A stretch of 64,000 bases of DNA, from the NCBI GenBank assembly GCA_015183035.1, contig JACZZP010000016.1:1860001-1924000 (forward strand). The letters run 5' to 3'. The notes beneath the pieces are model-generated. The model was not told the origin of the DNA. It saw only the letters and a list, made by a program, of their open reading frames with translations, and ran no database searches. This stretch comes from Meloidogyne chitwoodi. Lineage: Eukaryota; Nematoda; Chromadorea; Rhabditida; Meloidogynidae. This document shows positions 25,177-37,202 of the stretch, in pieces (position 1 is the first letter of the stretch; each line of letters opens with the position of its first letter). Position numbers and translations under genes: made by a program.

Positions 25177-25768
25177 TCAATGTTTAAAAAATTCGAACGG
25201 AATCACCATCAATTGATTCGTATCGTCACTATAGAAGGTTATTGCTATAGTTTGAATAGTAGACTGTTCCGGATACTTGATACACTGACCATTACTCATA
25301 TACATAGAATTGCCCGAAGGGTTGTAGAAGAACCATGGAAAATTAGCCTGCATGTAATCTCGTGCATCATTCAACTGACTCCATGTGTCGAATTTATACA
25401 CTACGTCGGAGTGCTCACACTTCTCCGCTCCATTTTGCACCTAAAAAGTCGAGTAATTTTATTCAAAAGAAAATTTTACATTTTAATGTAAAATGTTTTA
25501 GGATTATATTATCTTTAAAAATGATTAAGCAAACCAATGCATTTGCAATTTGCTCTACGATTGCATTATCCTTGCCCTTAAAGTCGAGGATCAAGAGAGG
25601 ATCCTTTGCCGAAAAAGTCAATCCAGCTATCCATCCTTCTACTTTCTCATCAAGTTTTAATTCCAAGCAAATCTCCTTGGGCGTAAAAAGTGGGCAAATT
25701 TTACTAAAATTGAATATAATAAAGTATAAATTGTAAAAAATAAACTCAAAAAATTTTGATGAAAACAT
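25177..25768 (-). CDS. Small secreted protein, unrecognised
   Basis: Two exons (25535-25768 and 25177-25440) joined by a GT-AG intron give 165 residues in one frame. The first about 22 residues (MFSSKFFEFIFYNLYFIIFNFS) look like a signal peptide. The mature part begins KICPLFTPKEICLELKL and has few cysteines (CP, EIC, EKCEHS, GQCIKY). Later segments include FDTWSQLNDARDYMQANFPW and FYNPSGNSMYMSNG. It is visibly less AT-rich than its surroundings, which supports coding. TTTCTTTCAG lies 10 bases before the ATG, a likely trans-splice acceptor. I do not recognise the family. A secreted pioneer protein is an inference from the leader only. Confidence 0.7.
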
Positions 25769-26207
25769 TGTTGTAAACTGAAAGAAATTTGTTTTATATT
25801 AAAGTCTGAAATATAAAAATTATTTGGAAAAATATTTTTATTGAATACAAAAGAAAAAGGGCAAAAAATAAAACAATTCTTGAAAAAATTGACAAAAATT
25901 AATTAAATAGTCTGATAAAATAAGATTTTGCGAATAAATGGATATTAATCGGCGCAACGACAAGCCCAATTTGTTACAGGCCGGTTTGTCGCAAGTAAGC
26001 TAATAAATTATTATTCTGAAATACAAAAACACATAAAATTCTGATTTTTAATTTTTAGAATTATCAAAATCAGAATTTAAATGTTTTAATAAACTTAAAT
26101 TCTGATAATTCTAAAAACACAAAATCAGATTTTTTTGTATTTCAATGATTAATAAACAAAATAAAAACAATGTATTTTTACCAAAACAATGTTTTATATT
26201 TACCCAT
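25769..26207. other. Intergenic region with AAATCAGAAT motifs
   Basis: Contains paired AAATTCTGATTT / AAATCAGAATTT motifs at about 26035-26130 and a short GC-richer islet at about 25945-25995 (CGGCGCAACGACAAG...GGCCGGTTTGTCGC). No gene seen. Confidence 0.5.
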
Positions 26208-29200
26208 TTAAACAATAACAACTTTAACAAAACAAATTAAATCATTTAAAATTTTATCTGTCCTTAAATTAATTTTCTCTTCACTACCTTCACTATTATT
26301 TTCAATAATATAATTTTCTTTTAATTTTTCTAATTCTTTTAATAAATTTTCAGGTTTTGTATGAAGTTTTAAAATTAATCGAATACCCTTTAAAATAATA
26401 ATTAAAAAAAAATAATTTTAAAAAAATTAAATTTTCTTACTTCAGCAGCTAATTGTCGAAGATTATTAGATGTAGAATCTTGAATTATTTTAATAAAAAC
26501 ACTTTGCATTTGTGGAAGAAAAGTTTTCAAATTTAAAGGCATCTAAACAAAATTTAAAATTAATTAATTTTAATTTAAAAATTCTAAAATCTTTTTTTTT
26601 TAAAAAATTAGAAAATCCTTCAAATAAAAAAAATTAATTAAAAAATAAATATTATTTATTTTTAAAATATAACCTTATTCAAAAGTTTATTTAATGCAGT
26701 AATTGCAGCAATTTTAACAGGTACAGGCTGTTTTTCACCAATAACACGAATTAAAGGACCAGCAATATTAATTAAATGTGGTTTTAAACCTTCAGAATTA
26801 CTTAATTGAATTGCTTGAGTAAAACAATTTGCAGCAACCTTTTTTTTTAAAATAAAAAAAAAAATAAATAATATTTAAAAACCTCTTTAATCTCAACACT
26901 TCCATCAAGTATTCCTTCACGTAAAATAACAATTATAGGTTTCCAACCTTTTGGAAGACAAAAAATATAAGCATATTTATCTTCTGAATTATCTTCTGAT
27001 TTTATATATTCATTTTCTGATGATGATTTTTTAATTTCCAAATATAAATTTTTTAAAGCTCTTTTTAATACTAAAACTAATTCAATATACTCTGAAGTTG
27101 TTAATTTTTTATTTAAAGAATTAAATGTTTCAATAATTAATGAGATAACATTAGAATCTTGTTGTTTATATAATGAAATAAAGCCTGATATTAATAAATC
27201 TAATTGTTCCAAAGAGAAACCATCCTTTAAAATAATTATTTAAATATAAAAATGATAAAAATTACAAAATGGTAAAAATATAAAATGGTCAAAATACAAA
27301 ACGGTCAATACCCAAAATGGTCAAAATCACAAAACTGCCCCAAAAATATTCTACTTTTATATAAAAATTAAATTAACCTCATTATTTTCAACATATTCAT
27401 TCAACAAAGTAGCTGCAATGAACTCACTTTTTTTATTTAAAATACTCTTTAACAGAAAAGAAAGCATTCCACGAACATCCTCTTCTTCTTCTACAGAGAA
27501 AAGAACGGGAATACAATTTTGGACATGCTAAAATAAATTAAATTAATTTTAAAAATATTTTAAAAATTATTTAAAAATAAAAAAACCTCATTAATTGAAA
27601 TATTTAAATTATCATTTAATAAAATAGCCATAACATCTCTCATATTTCTTTTTAAACCATCAGTACATAATGAAAGTCTACAAATTGCTAAAGAATTAAT
27701 TGGAGGTTTAGAAAGTTTTGGTAAAATTGTTTGAAATAATTGTCTCCCATAATGATGATTCCCACTCATTATAGAACATAAACCATCTAATATATGTGTT
27801 TGTTGATTATTCTGATTAAATTCGTTTAATAATGGAGCAACAATTTTTTCAACACAATAATTGCTTGTTTGCTATAAAATTGAGAGAAAAAGAGTAATTT
27901 TATTATTTAAAATATAAAAATCAGAATTTAATTAAAACAAAATCAGAATTTAATTAAAACAAAATCAGAATTTAATTAAAACAACAGAATGTTTTTAAAA
28001 CATTTAAAAAATCAGAACTTTTAATATTTTAACAAAATTATATAAAAACAGATTAAATACCATTCCATAGAAAACACTAAAAGTTTTGCTAGCGGCTTCA
28101 CGAACAGACTTATCATTGTCTGATAAACATGTGCGTATTGAAGTAACAAAATTATTAGAATATGTTTCAATAATTTCTCTAAAAAAATTTAAATTAAATT
28201 TTAATATTAAAAAAAACCTATGAGTATTACTAATAATTTCTCCCAAAGCTAATGCTACTCCTCGACGATCATCTGTCCCTCCATTAGTTAATCTATCTTC
28301 AAGAATTGGTAAAATAACAGCCAAAACACGTTCACCCATTTTCTTAACAATTTCAGACAAACAACGAACAGACATTTGTTGTTGATCTTCTATTGAACTA
28401 GAAAGGCAATGAAGCAAAAGTTCAAATAATGGACGCATTATATCTTTTAATGTTCGAGGAGTGTTTGAAACTACAACCTTTTTTTTAAAAAATAAATAAA
28501 ATTTAAAAAAATTATTTATTTTAAACCTTCCAAACATGTGAAGCAACTTGTCTGACAGCTAAAGCAACATCATATCTAACAAGATAAATACCGGCCAAAA
28601 GTTCATCTTAAAAATATTTTACAAATTTAATTTAATATTTTAAAATAAATAATTTTAAATATTCTTAAAAAATAATCCAAATTAAACCTCTAGAACGTTG
28701 ACCAATACAACGAACAATTGCTTTATTTACTGCCTCTGATCCCATTGTATCATCTTCTCCAGCTGTTTCAGATGTCATTTTACCACTAACACCTAAATAT
28801 AAATAAAATTGAATCTTTTCTAATTTAATTTTTAAAGAAAAACCTGATAAATTAAAAAGAAAATCTCCAATAAGTTTAACTGAAGCTTGTCTTATACGCC
28901 AATTTTCATAAATTAGTGCAGCTTGAAGTTGAGGAAGTAAAAGTTTTTTTGCATGATTTGAATAAACAGTAATAAGTCTGTTGCCAGCACGAAGGGCTGA
29001 TTCTCGCAAATATTCGGTTTCATCGGCCAATGCCTTTTTAAATAAAATTTTTAAAAATTTTAAAGAAAAAAACCTGTAAAATTGAAGGAATAATTTTACT
29101 AATAAAAGGAGCAAAACGTTCACCCAATGCAATGGGTAAATAAATATATAAAAGAATATATCCATCTCTTATATAAGGCTCTGTTGTTGATGATTCAGTT

Positions 29201-32200
29201 ATTTTTATTACACCAGGCAAATTTTGTTCCAAAAAGTCCCCTCCAATTGCAGCAATAATTTCTGAAAGTCCTTGAGCTGCTCCCTGTCGACCAACGGAAG
29301 AAGATTCGGAAACTAAATTTTCTTTAAGCCAGGGCATTATATCTGCCTTCAAATGAGAAATTTAAAAGACAAATAATTAAAATAATAATTAAAACTTGAA
29401 TCTTCTCTGAAGTAGCAGGAGCAGAATATTGAACAATTGCTCCCATTGCTTTAGCAGCAACCTAAAAAATTGAGAAAAATTGAAAAAAAATATATTTAAA
29501 AAAAATATTTTAAATTCAAAATTTAAGCTCAAAACAAACCGTTCTAACTTCAGGAACAGGATCACACAAAGCCTTTTTCAATCCAGGAATAAGTGAATCA
29601 AGATAAGGTTCCATATCTTTATTATCTACCAAAGAATATATATTTGATAAAACTTGTGATGCCATTCTTCTAGCTTCAGTATTTCTATCAGCTAAAGCTC
29701 TAAAATAATAAAACTGATTTTATTTATAATTATATAGTTTAAATATTTTTATTATAAAGTTTTTAAAAAATAATATTATTTTATACACTTTGCCGAAAAT
29801 TTTTTAATTTAGTCAAATTATTTAAATTATAAATTTTAATATTAAATTATTTATTTTGTTATCTCTAGATTATATATTTATTTTAATTAAATTAAATTAA
29901 ATTAAAACCTATAAATTATTGGCATCATTAACGCAAGAGAAGGAGAGTCAATATAATGAACAAATTTATTATTTACAATTGTTTGTAAACAAGAAGAAGT
30001 TTTTCCTGGTGGATCAACCAATGCTTGTATAAGGTGAGCACTTATAGCCAAACATTCCGGGTTCTTTAAAAAAATTAGAAGTAAAAAAAGATTTCAATAA
30101 TTCAAAAAATTCCAAAAATTTAAATTTCCAAACCTGTATAACTTGCGCAATTTGTTTAAGTGCACGTTCACTCGTCTTTTGAACCTTTCCATGCGTATCA
30201 GTCAATGCCTCACACAATTTTGGAACAATTGAAGGAAGAGAAGTAGATAGCTGACGAGGGGCGCAATAAGACATTGCACCTTAAAAATATTTAATTATAA
30301 CATTTTTGAAAAGAAAGAAACCTAAAAGCTCTGCAGATGCACACTTTGTTCGCCAAGAATCGTCATCAAGTCCTTTAAGCAATGAAGGTAATAATAATTT
30401 AACTCCATGAGCAGAAAGTGAACGCCTAAAAAATTAATTTAAAAAAAATAAAATTATTTAAAAAAAAAACATCATTGCTTTAGCAGTGTCATCTGCAGTT
30501 TTTCTAACAGCTTCGGAAGTGTCACCAAAGGCTGTGAGAAGATCAGGAAGTAAATGGACAAGATAAGGTTCAAACAACTTTCCAACAGTACTGAAAAATA
30601 AAATAAAAGTATTTTTTTAAAAAAAGTTCAAAAAAACCAGCAAAGAATTTCAATACAAAGAAGAGCACCTTCTCGAAATAAAGGTTTTTGTTTTTGCGAA
30701 AGCATATCTTTTAGTCTTGAATTTATGTTCAACTGCTTAATTGAAGCAATTCCTAGACCTTTTATTATACTACCAATTCCATAGGCAGCACCCCTTCTTT
30801 CTCCATAAGTTTCTGCACTTGTAAGTAACACAAACATATTTTCAATAAGTGCTCGTGAATCATTTTTTATGAAAGGAATGAGTGCAGGTAAACATCCTGC
30901 TACTGATTCTTGAACCTAAGAAATTAATTTTGATAAATTTTGATTGGTTTGTGGACAAATTTTGTCAAAATAAATTTAAATACAAAATAATTTTAAAGAA
31001 AAAACCTGTTGAGAAGGAGTAGAAAGTGCTTCAACAAGTCTTGAAACAATTTTTCTAACTTTTGCATTATCCTCTTTCAAATATTGGGCTAAAGTTCCAA
31101 TTAATACAACCAATCCTTGACGTAAATTATCATTTTTTGCTTCTTTTGTTAATTTATTAAGTTCTTCTTCAATAAAAGGAAAAAGTGTATCGACCATTTC
31201 AGAGCCGTACTAATAGAATTTTTTTAATTATTAAAATAAAAAATAATATACTTTTTGAATTGCTTTAACTGCAGCGTTTCTCATCAAATTTTTACAAGAT
31301 TCAGCCCTGTCATTTAAACCATCAGGCACAATTAAATGTAAAAGTGGCATAATTTGTTTAGGTGAAGAAAGTGAATCAGTTAACAAAAAAATACCTTTAA
31401 AAAAATAAAAAATAATTAATTAATTAAAAAAACCTTTTGCAATTCCTTCTCTTCGTTCATAAGGGTCATATTCATCTTTTACTTTTCTTCCGACAGAGTC
31501 AAATTGAACAGGTTGAAACTTTAATAGAAAAAACAATAACAGGGAAAATACAAATTTAATAAAAACAGAAAATATGTTTTAAAAAACAGAAAATGAGTTT
31601 TAATAGATATTTTGAATTTAATATACTTTTTTGTATTTTTCAGAAAAATAGAATATATATTTTTCAATGCAAAATCAGAATTATTTGTGTGTTATTCTAC
31701 AAAACAAGATTATTCTGTTTTGGTTTAACCAGAAGTTTTTGTGTTTTTACAAATCAAGTTTATTTTAGTTTTAAAAAATCAGAATTTTCTGTTTTTTCTT
31801 AAAAACAAATTGTATTTTCGTTTCTTAAAATCAGAATTTTTACAAAACAAACAATAAAAAAACCTTCATAAATTGTTTATAAAGCAATCCCATTTGTTTA
31901 AGCATTTGTTCAAATTCAAAAGGAAACACATTTGCTAAAGTTTGCATTGCTTTACCAGCATCTTCTCTCTTTAAAAAAGACTCGTCATGCAAATAATTTA
32001 ATATTATTTTGTAAAAATCAGAATTAATTTCAAAATTTAAATTATCCCAACAAATTGAAGCATTATCAGAACAATTAATATTTTCATCATTTTTAGATAA
32101 ATAAATATCACGCAAAAATTGTTGTGATAATTCTTTGTTGTTTTCTAGTACAATTTTTAAGAGAGGAGAGATTAAACAAATTGACTTTAAAAAATAAATA

Positions 32201-34052
32201 ATATATATTTTTTTATTTTTTAAATTTAATTTTGATTTTTTATTTAAATAAAAAAATGTTTAAAAATTAAAAAAAATGTCTAAATAATTTTTTTAATTTT
32301 ATCATTTTTCTTTCATAAAGTAAAATTGATAAATTAATTAAAATAAAATTTAAAAAAAAAAATAAAAAAACCTTTAAAATCTCAATCCTTTTCAAAGCAT
32401 TCTCATCAAATATATGCGAAAGAATATTTTTAAAAAATTTACAAATTTGTTCATCTTTAGTATTTAAAGCCAATCTATTATTATTAAGCATTTCTAAAAA
32501 TTGATTTAAAGTTAATTTTAAATCATTAATATATTCAATTGATTTATCCAAACAAACACAGTCAACAAGAAGTGAAGCTAATTTTAAAAGTGGCATTGAA
32601 GATAATTCTTCAGACTAAAATTAAAAAATATATTTTAAATAAATTGGTAATAAATAACAAAATTATAATAGAAAATGTGGAAGGCTTTTTTTAATTTTCT
32701 CAAATTTTGGAAAAGTAAAAACTTTTGTGACACTTAAGGCACAGACTAATACATATAACCAAAAATGATATTTTTAAATTTAAAATTTTTTAAAAAAATA
32801 GGAAAATTAAGTGAATAATTAGGACTAAAAATTGCTTAAAATTTGAACCTAAAGACTTCACTTTGAATAATTTTCATATTAAAAAAAAAGAAAAAACCTT
32901 CCAAATTAATATTATAAATAAACAAAATTCTTTAAAAAAAATTAAAAAATAATTTTAAACCTTAATAAATTTAGAATTTACAGCACTTTGTAGAAACTTT
33001 ACAACTCTTATTCTCAAATCAACATCAAACCTTTCTGGACAATTTTTAAAAAATTGTTCAAAAAAAGGTAACAAAAAGGCCAATTTAGAAGCAGTTATTT
33101 TAACTTCCATTTCTTCTTCTTCTTCATTATTTTCTTCTTCTTCTTCTTCTTCAAATAAATTAGAATATAAAAAACATGCAGAAGAGAGTAAATGAAATGA
33201 TTGACGAATTTGTTCTTCCATTGAAATTTCACACCAATGTTCCATTAAAAATTTTGAATCTAAGGCACGTAGTGTTGCACAAGAAATTAATTTATCTTTA
33301 AATATTTATAAAAAAATATTTAAAAAGTAAAAAAAAATACAAAGATCATCAGAAGTAACTTCAAAAATAGCATCTCGATAAGAAAGATATCCTCTGACTG
33401 CAATCTTTGCAACTAATGGTGACTTGATTAATGGAACAATAAAATCATAGAACACGTTTATGTGGTTAAAAGCACTCTGAAAATTAGAAAATAATTAAAT
33501 TTTAATAAAATTTAAAAATCCTTAAAGATGACCAAAGTTTAAGAGAAAAGAAAACCTTTGGTTCTTTTTTGCAGGCCATAAAGAGTAATTTAACTTTTCC
33601 TTCAAAAGAATCGTGTAATTGTTTAAGTGAATGTCGAATTTCCTAAAATTTGAAATTTAAAAATTTAAATAAAAAATTAAAAAATACCCCCTCGCTTTTA
33701 AGCTCCAATTCAACAGCTTTCTTTTGTTTTTCAGTTAAAATACCAGCTTTTCTATTTTTTTCTGCTATCTCTTTTCTGAGTTGTAAATCTGCTAATTGTT
33801 CTTTATATGAAGCAAAAGAATAATCTCTTTTAACATTTTTTGGAATTTCGACAATATCGGAATTCCTTGAAAATATTTAAAGAATTCTTTAAATAAAAAA
33901 ACAAACTTTTCAATAACTTCTTGATTGAATAAAGTCCCCTCGGTTGTCTCATAAATCTTCAGTTGGCGTTCTTCAATATTTAGATATTTTTTAATATCAA
34001 TAGAAGCAAACGAATCTGAGGCTTTTTTCCATATTTCTGGAGATGATCCCAT
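26208..34052 (-). CDS. gcn-1: GCN1-type HEAT-repeat translational regulator, N-terminally short
   Basis: GCN1 binds ribosomes and activates the eIF2-alpha kinase GCN2 under amino-acid stress. The match is clear over many exons. [19 protein letters not shown] and [19 protein letters not shown] lie near the start. The central block (about 28.0-29.2 kb) has [69 protein letters not shown] and [13 protein letters not shown]. The apparent ATG (34050-34052, [15 protein letters not shown]) follows TTTTTTTAG and a short leader, like a trans-spliced 5' end. However, the first conserved segment corresponds to about residue 760 of the human protein as I remember it. No HEAT exons were seen upstream to 36 kb. 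About 25 exons; stop TAA at 26210-26208. Confidence 0.85.
27905..27985. repeat. Tandem AAAACAAAATCAGAATTTAATT array in GCN1 intron
   Basis: About four copies of the 22-base unit, the same unit as in the MLT-10-like intron at 23.8 kb. Confidence 0.8.
31540..31860. repeat. GCN1 intron rich in AAATCAGAATT/ACAGAAAAT motifs
   Basis: Repeated AAAACAGAAAAT, AAAATCAGAATT and TTCTGTTTT words, divergent members of the dispersed family. Confidence 0.5.
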
Positions 34053-35394
34053 CGTTTTTTTTTTTGGTTTGAAGATTTGTAATTTTCTAAAAAAATAAAA
34101 GTTAAAACTTCTTCGCGAAAAAAGGAAAATGTGAATAAAAAAGGTTCGCGAATAAATGGATCTAGACATTTCCTGCGCAGAAGTGGTCGCGAAGAAGTGG
34201 ACGTGTTTCTCTCTGCCTCTCATTTTCTCTAATGCGCTTTTTGTCTATTTAAATATCTTTAGTCTTTAGAGTAAATTTTTTTACAGATCTTTTTTTCTTT
34301 ATCAATTTTTGAATTATTTATTTACTACTCTTAATTTTAACAGAATTCTTATATTAGATGAATATTTATTTAATTTTTTTTTCTTATAGCTAAATAAATT
34401 TGGCTTCATTGCTTCGTTTGCTCATTTTATTTATTTTTCACATTACAATCGCGCGTTTTAGATGATTTTATTTATAAAAGGTTTGTTGGCTTCTTGGCGA
34501 ATCTGATTTTAAGGAAGTTCAAACATGCTTCTCGATCTTCATAATTTCGGAAAATGGCGCCATTCATGAATATTTTGGATTCTCTTCTCATACAATAGTT
34601 TGTTTATTTTGAGGTTTTCATGGTTGAATTATGATGATATTGTACTTTCCTTTTTGATGATTCTCATAGATAAGGTTTGACATTTTCTTGATATTGCCTT
34701 CTGATTAATAGGTTATGATTCTTGAATCTTTATAAACTATTAGTTTGAACATATCTTATTCGCATATTTAATAACTAGCAAAAATTTTCTTGAGTTTAGT
34801 AACAACTGCATTTCTTACCTAAAAATATTTCCTTGAAAAGATGTGTTGATTGCGAATCTAAGATTCATTAATATCTCTTATCAAGTTCAAAAATTGTCCA
34901 TTCTTAAAACCTTGAGTAGTGCTGTCTCAAATCATAAAAACTCTTATTTATTTTCTATCTATAATGTGAAGAATTCTCTACAGTTTTTCAGCAAATGGTT
35001 CCTTCGTGGATTACTTTCACTGCCCCTGAATTTGTCTTCCTGGCCCCCATTTTGGCTTGTCTTCAATTTTGTTGGCTTTTCTTCAACCTTGCTTGCATTT
35101 TGGCTTATTTGGTGTTTTAAGCGACTATTACTCTTCAAATTGGATTCAAATGTTTTTTTTTAGTTTTTTATTTCCTATTTAAACCCTTATTTGATGGATC
35201 TATGCTAGTACTGGGATTGGGAAATATTTCATTTTCGTGATCGGATTTATTTTCGATAACTTTTTTTATTTATCCAGATTCGCCAAGTCAACAAACCTTT
35301 TTGTTTTTTCAGTATTCAGCCCATTCAAACATTTTTCTTTTTATTAATTTTAAACTTTTTTACAGTCGTTCAATTATAAATTTTTACTTGCAAA
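34053..35394. other. Intergenic region between divergent genes
   Basis: Holds a 12-bp inverted repeat (ACTTCTTCGCGA at 34107-34118, TCGCGAAGAAGT at 34187-34198) just upstream of the GCN1 start. The rest is less AT-rich than other gaps but no exon chain was found. A + strand frame at 34843-35163 is rejected (see below). Confidence 0.45.
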
Positions 35395-35964
35395 ATGGAC
35401 AATCAACAATTACAAAATGTATTTTTTTATTTTATTTTTTGTTTATGTGCCTCAAGGTCTCGTCCTCACTAGACAACTTTCATTGAAATTAAATTTTAAA
35501 AATTGAACTTTGACAAAAGGAGAAATTAATCGAGATAATTGTTGATGAAGACCTCGTTGGTTTTTGCTTGGGAAGATTGGTCAAATAAAAAGGTATGCAA
35601 ATCTAATTCTTTTATTATTGATGCACACTTCTTGCTCGCATGATTACTGCAATAATCCTAAATTAACATGATTCTGATTTAATTCGTTACCACATATTGC
35701 TGAATTTCCATTATTTTTTGATTCATTCGAATGAAATGCTTTAAGATACTTCAAAGGTTAAACGAGCACTTGGCTTAGTTAATTCTGACGACAAGGACAG
35801 GTTTTATTAAATTTGGCCATTTTTGAATAGTTATTTTTTTGATCAAATAGATAACTTATTTTTGAGACAAAGAAAATTAACTCTCGCGTTTAGCTCTAAC
35901 TTAACTGAAAATGGGATATTTGATTTTTAGAAGAGAAGTTTATCCTGTGGATTATTTATATTAA
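35395..35964 (+). CDS. Possible short protein-coding gene, unresolved
   Basis: TTTTTTACAG at about 35364 could be a trans-splice acceptor before ATG 35395 (MDNQQLQN, then GT). In-frame continuations exist: an exon EKLIEIIVDEDLVGFCLGRL at about 35520-35580, then VKRALGLVNSDDKDR at 35757-35800, then REVYPVDYLY ending at TAA 35962-35964. A rival reading of the middle exon starts at ATG 35545 (MKTSLVFAWEDWSNKK) and joins the same third exon. Two rival frames weaken both. No family recognised. Confidence 0.25.
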
Positions 35965-36126
35965 CGCGTCAAAGTGGCTCTTTTAGTAAAGCCAACAGCA
36001 TCAAAACTGGTCGTTTATAGGGACTGAAGTATTCCAACAAATACTAGGTTTTCACATGTAGTCTGGGCTACAACTTTTGAAGTTTTTGACCATCTGAACC
36101 ATATTTCGACCAGTTGGAATTTCTGG

Positions 36127-37028
36127 ATGTGTGTATTCTTTTTTGTGTTGATCCGTTCCATCTTATCTACAAAGCGAAAAAAAAAGAGAGTCACACTTCC
36201 AGTTGAATTATTGTCTGAGATTATTAATTTATTGCCTTTAAACTTAAAATGGGTACGTGTTTCGCTTGTTTTTGATCTTTTTTTATTAAAAAATCAACGT
36301 CACTATATTGATTATATTAATAAACATCCTGTAAGTTTTAAATTATGACCTTGAGGCACTAAAGTTAGATTGTTCACAAATCTTAGCTAAATATTCTTTG
36401 AATTCTAGTTTCGCCGAGTCATGACTCAGACATACAATACATTATCTGCTTTAGATAAGAGTATTGGAAAAACTTTAACAGTACAAGGTCGTACTGCGTT
36501 AAATTTGGGAATTTGTTCTTTTTGGAAGGGTATAATTTTTATTATTAGAACAAAATTTCTTTTTTTTTAAGGTTTAGCAAGTCTTTGTGTTGCACTTTCG
36601 GAAATAAATAATGATTTCAAAATGGATTTTTCAAATTATTCCAAGGCCTTTTCTTCTATTCCTACTGGCCAGGAAGTGGGTCAAGTGAGTTTTGAATAAT
36701 TTTTAAGATATTAAGTTTGGGATTTTCTGTCTGTTAATAATTTAGGTTACTGACAGTGAAAATTTATTTTTGGAAATTTTTTGATTTTTTAAATTAGAAC
36801 CTTTGAAAAAGTTCTAACCTAAAACTTTTTTTAGAAATTTAAATTTTTTTAATTTTTCAGTTGGGTAACAGTGCATCAAAAATGGGTGTTCTTGTGAAGA
36901 AAGTTGTTGTTCGAATTTTGGAGCTGGAGGATGCCGTTATATTGAATGTTAACACCTATCTTTTCCAGCACGTTCTCGCAGATTTGGATATTGCTATGCA
37001 GTCTACTGCTCCATTAATTAAAGAATAA
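36127..37028 (+). CDS. F-box-like N-terminus joined to unrecognised helical domain
   Basis: The first exon (36127-36330) contains VTLPVELLSEIINLLPLNLKW...FDLF, an F-box-like helix pattern that would bind SKP1 (inference). It joins in frame to FRRVMTQTYNTLSALDKSIG (from 36409), SFWKG/LASLCVALSEINNDFKMDF, and SKMGVLVKKVVVRILELEDAV...PLIKE, ending at TAA 37028. The second part is amphipathic and helical; I do not recognise it, though BAR-like or BORC-like folds are possible. It could be a separate gene, since TTCTAG plus 12 bases precedes ATG 36421. It lies 174 bases before the p44 gene on the same strand. Confidence 0.55.
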
Positions 37029-37202
37029 TCAAATTTTTTAAATATAGCAACATTAATTTTATTTTTTGCTGTTTTTGTTGAGTAAATTGTTTTCCTGTTT
37101 ACTTATTTAATATTGTTAATTATAATTTATTTTTATTATTACCTGTAGCCATATTGATTTTAACGATTTCTACATTTTTAAAAAATATTTCATTTATTAA
37201 GA

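Noticed and set aside
34843..35163. 106-codon + strand frame with hydrophobic stretch
   Set aside because: No upstream splice or start signal and no similarity; it does not chain to neighbouring exons.
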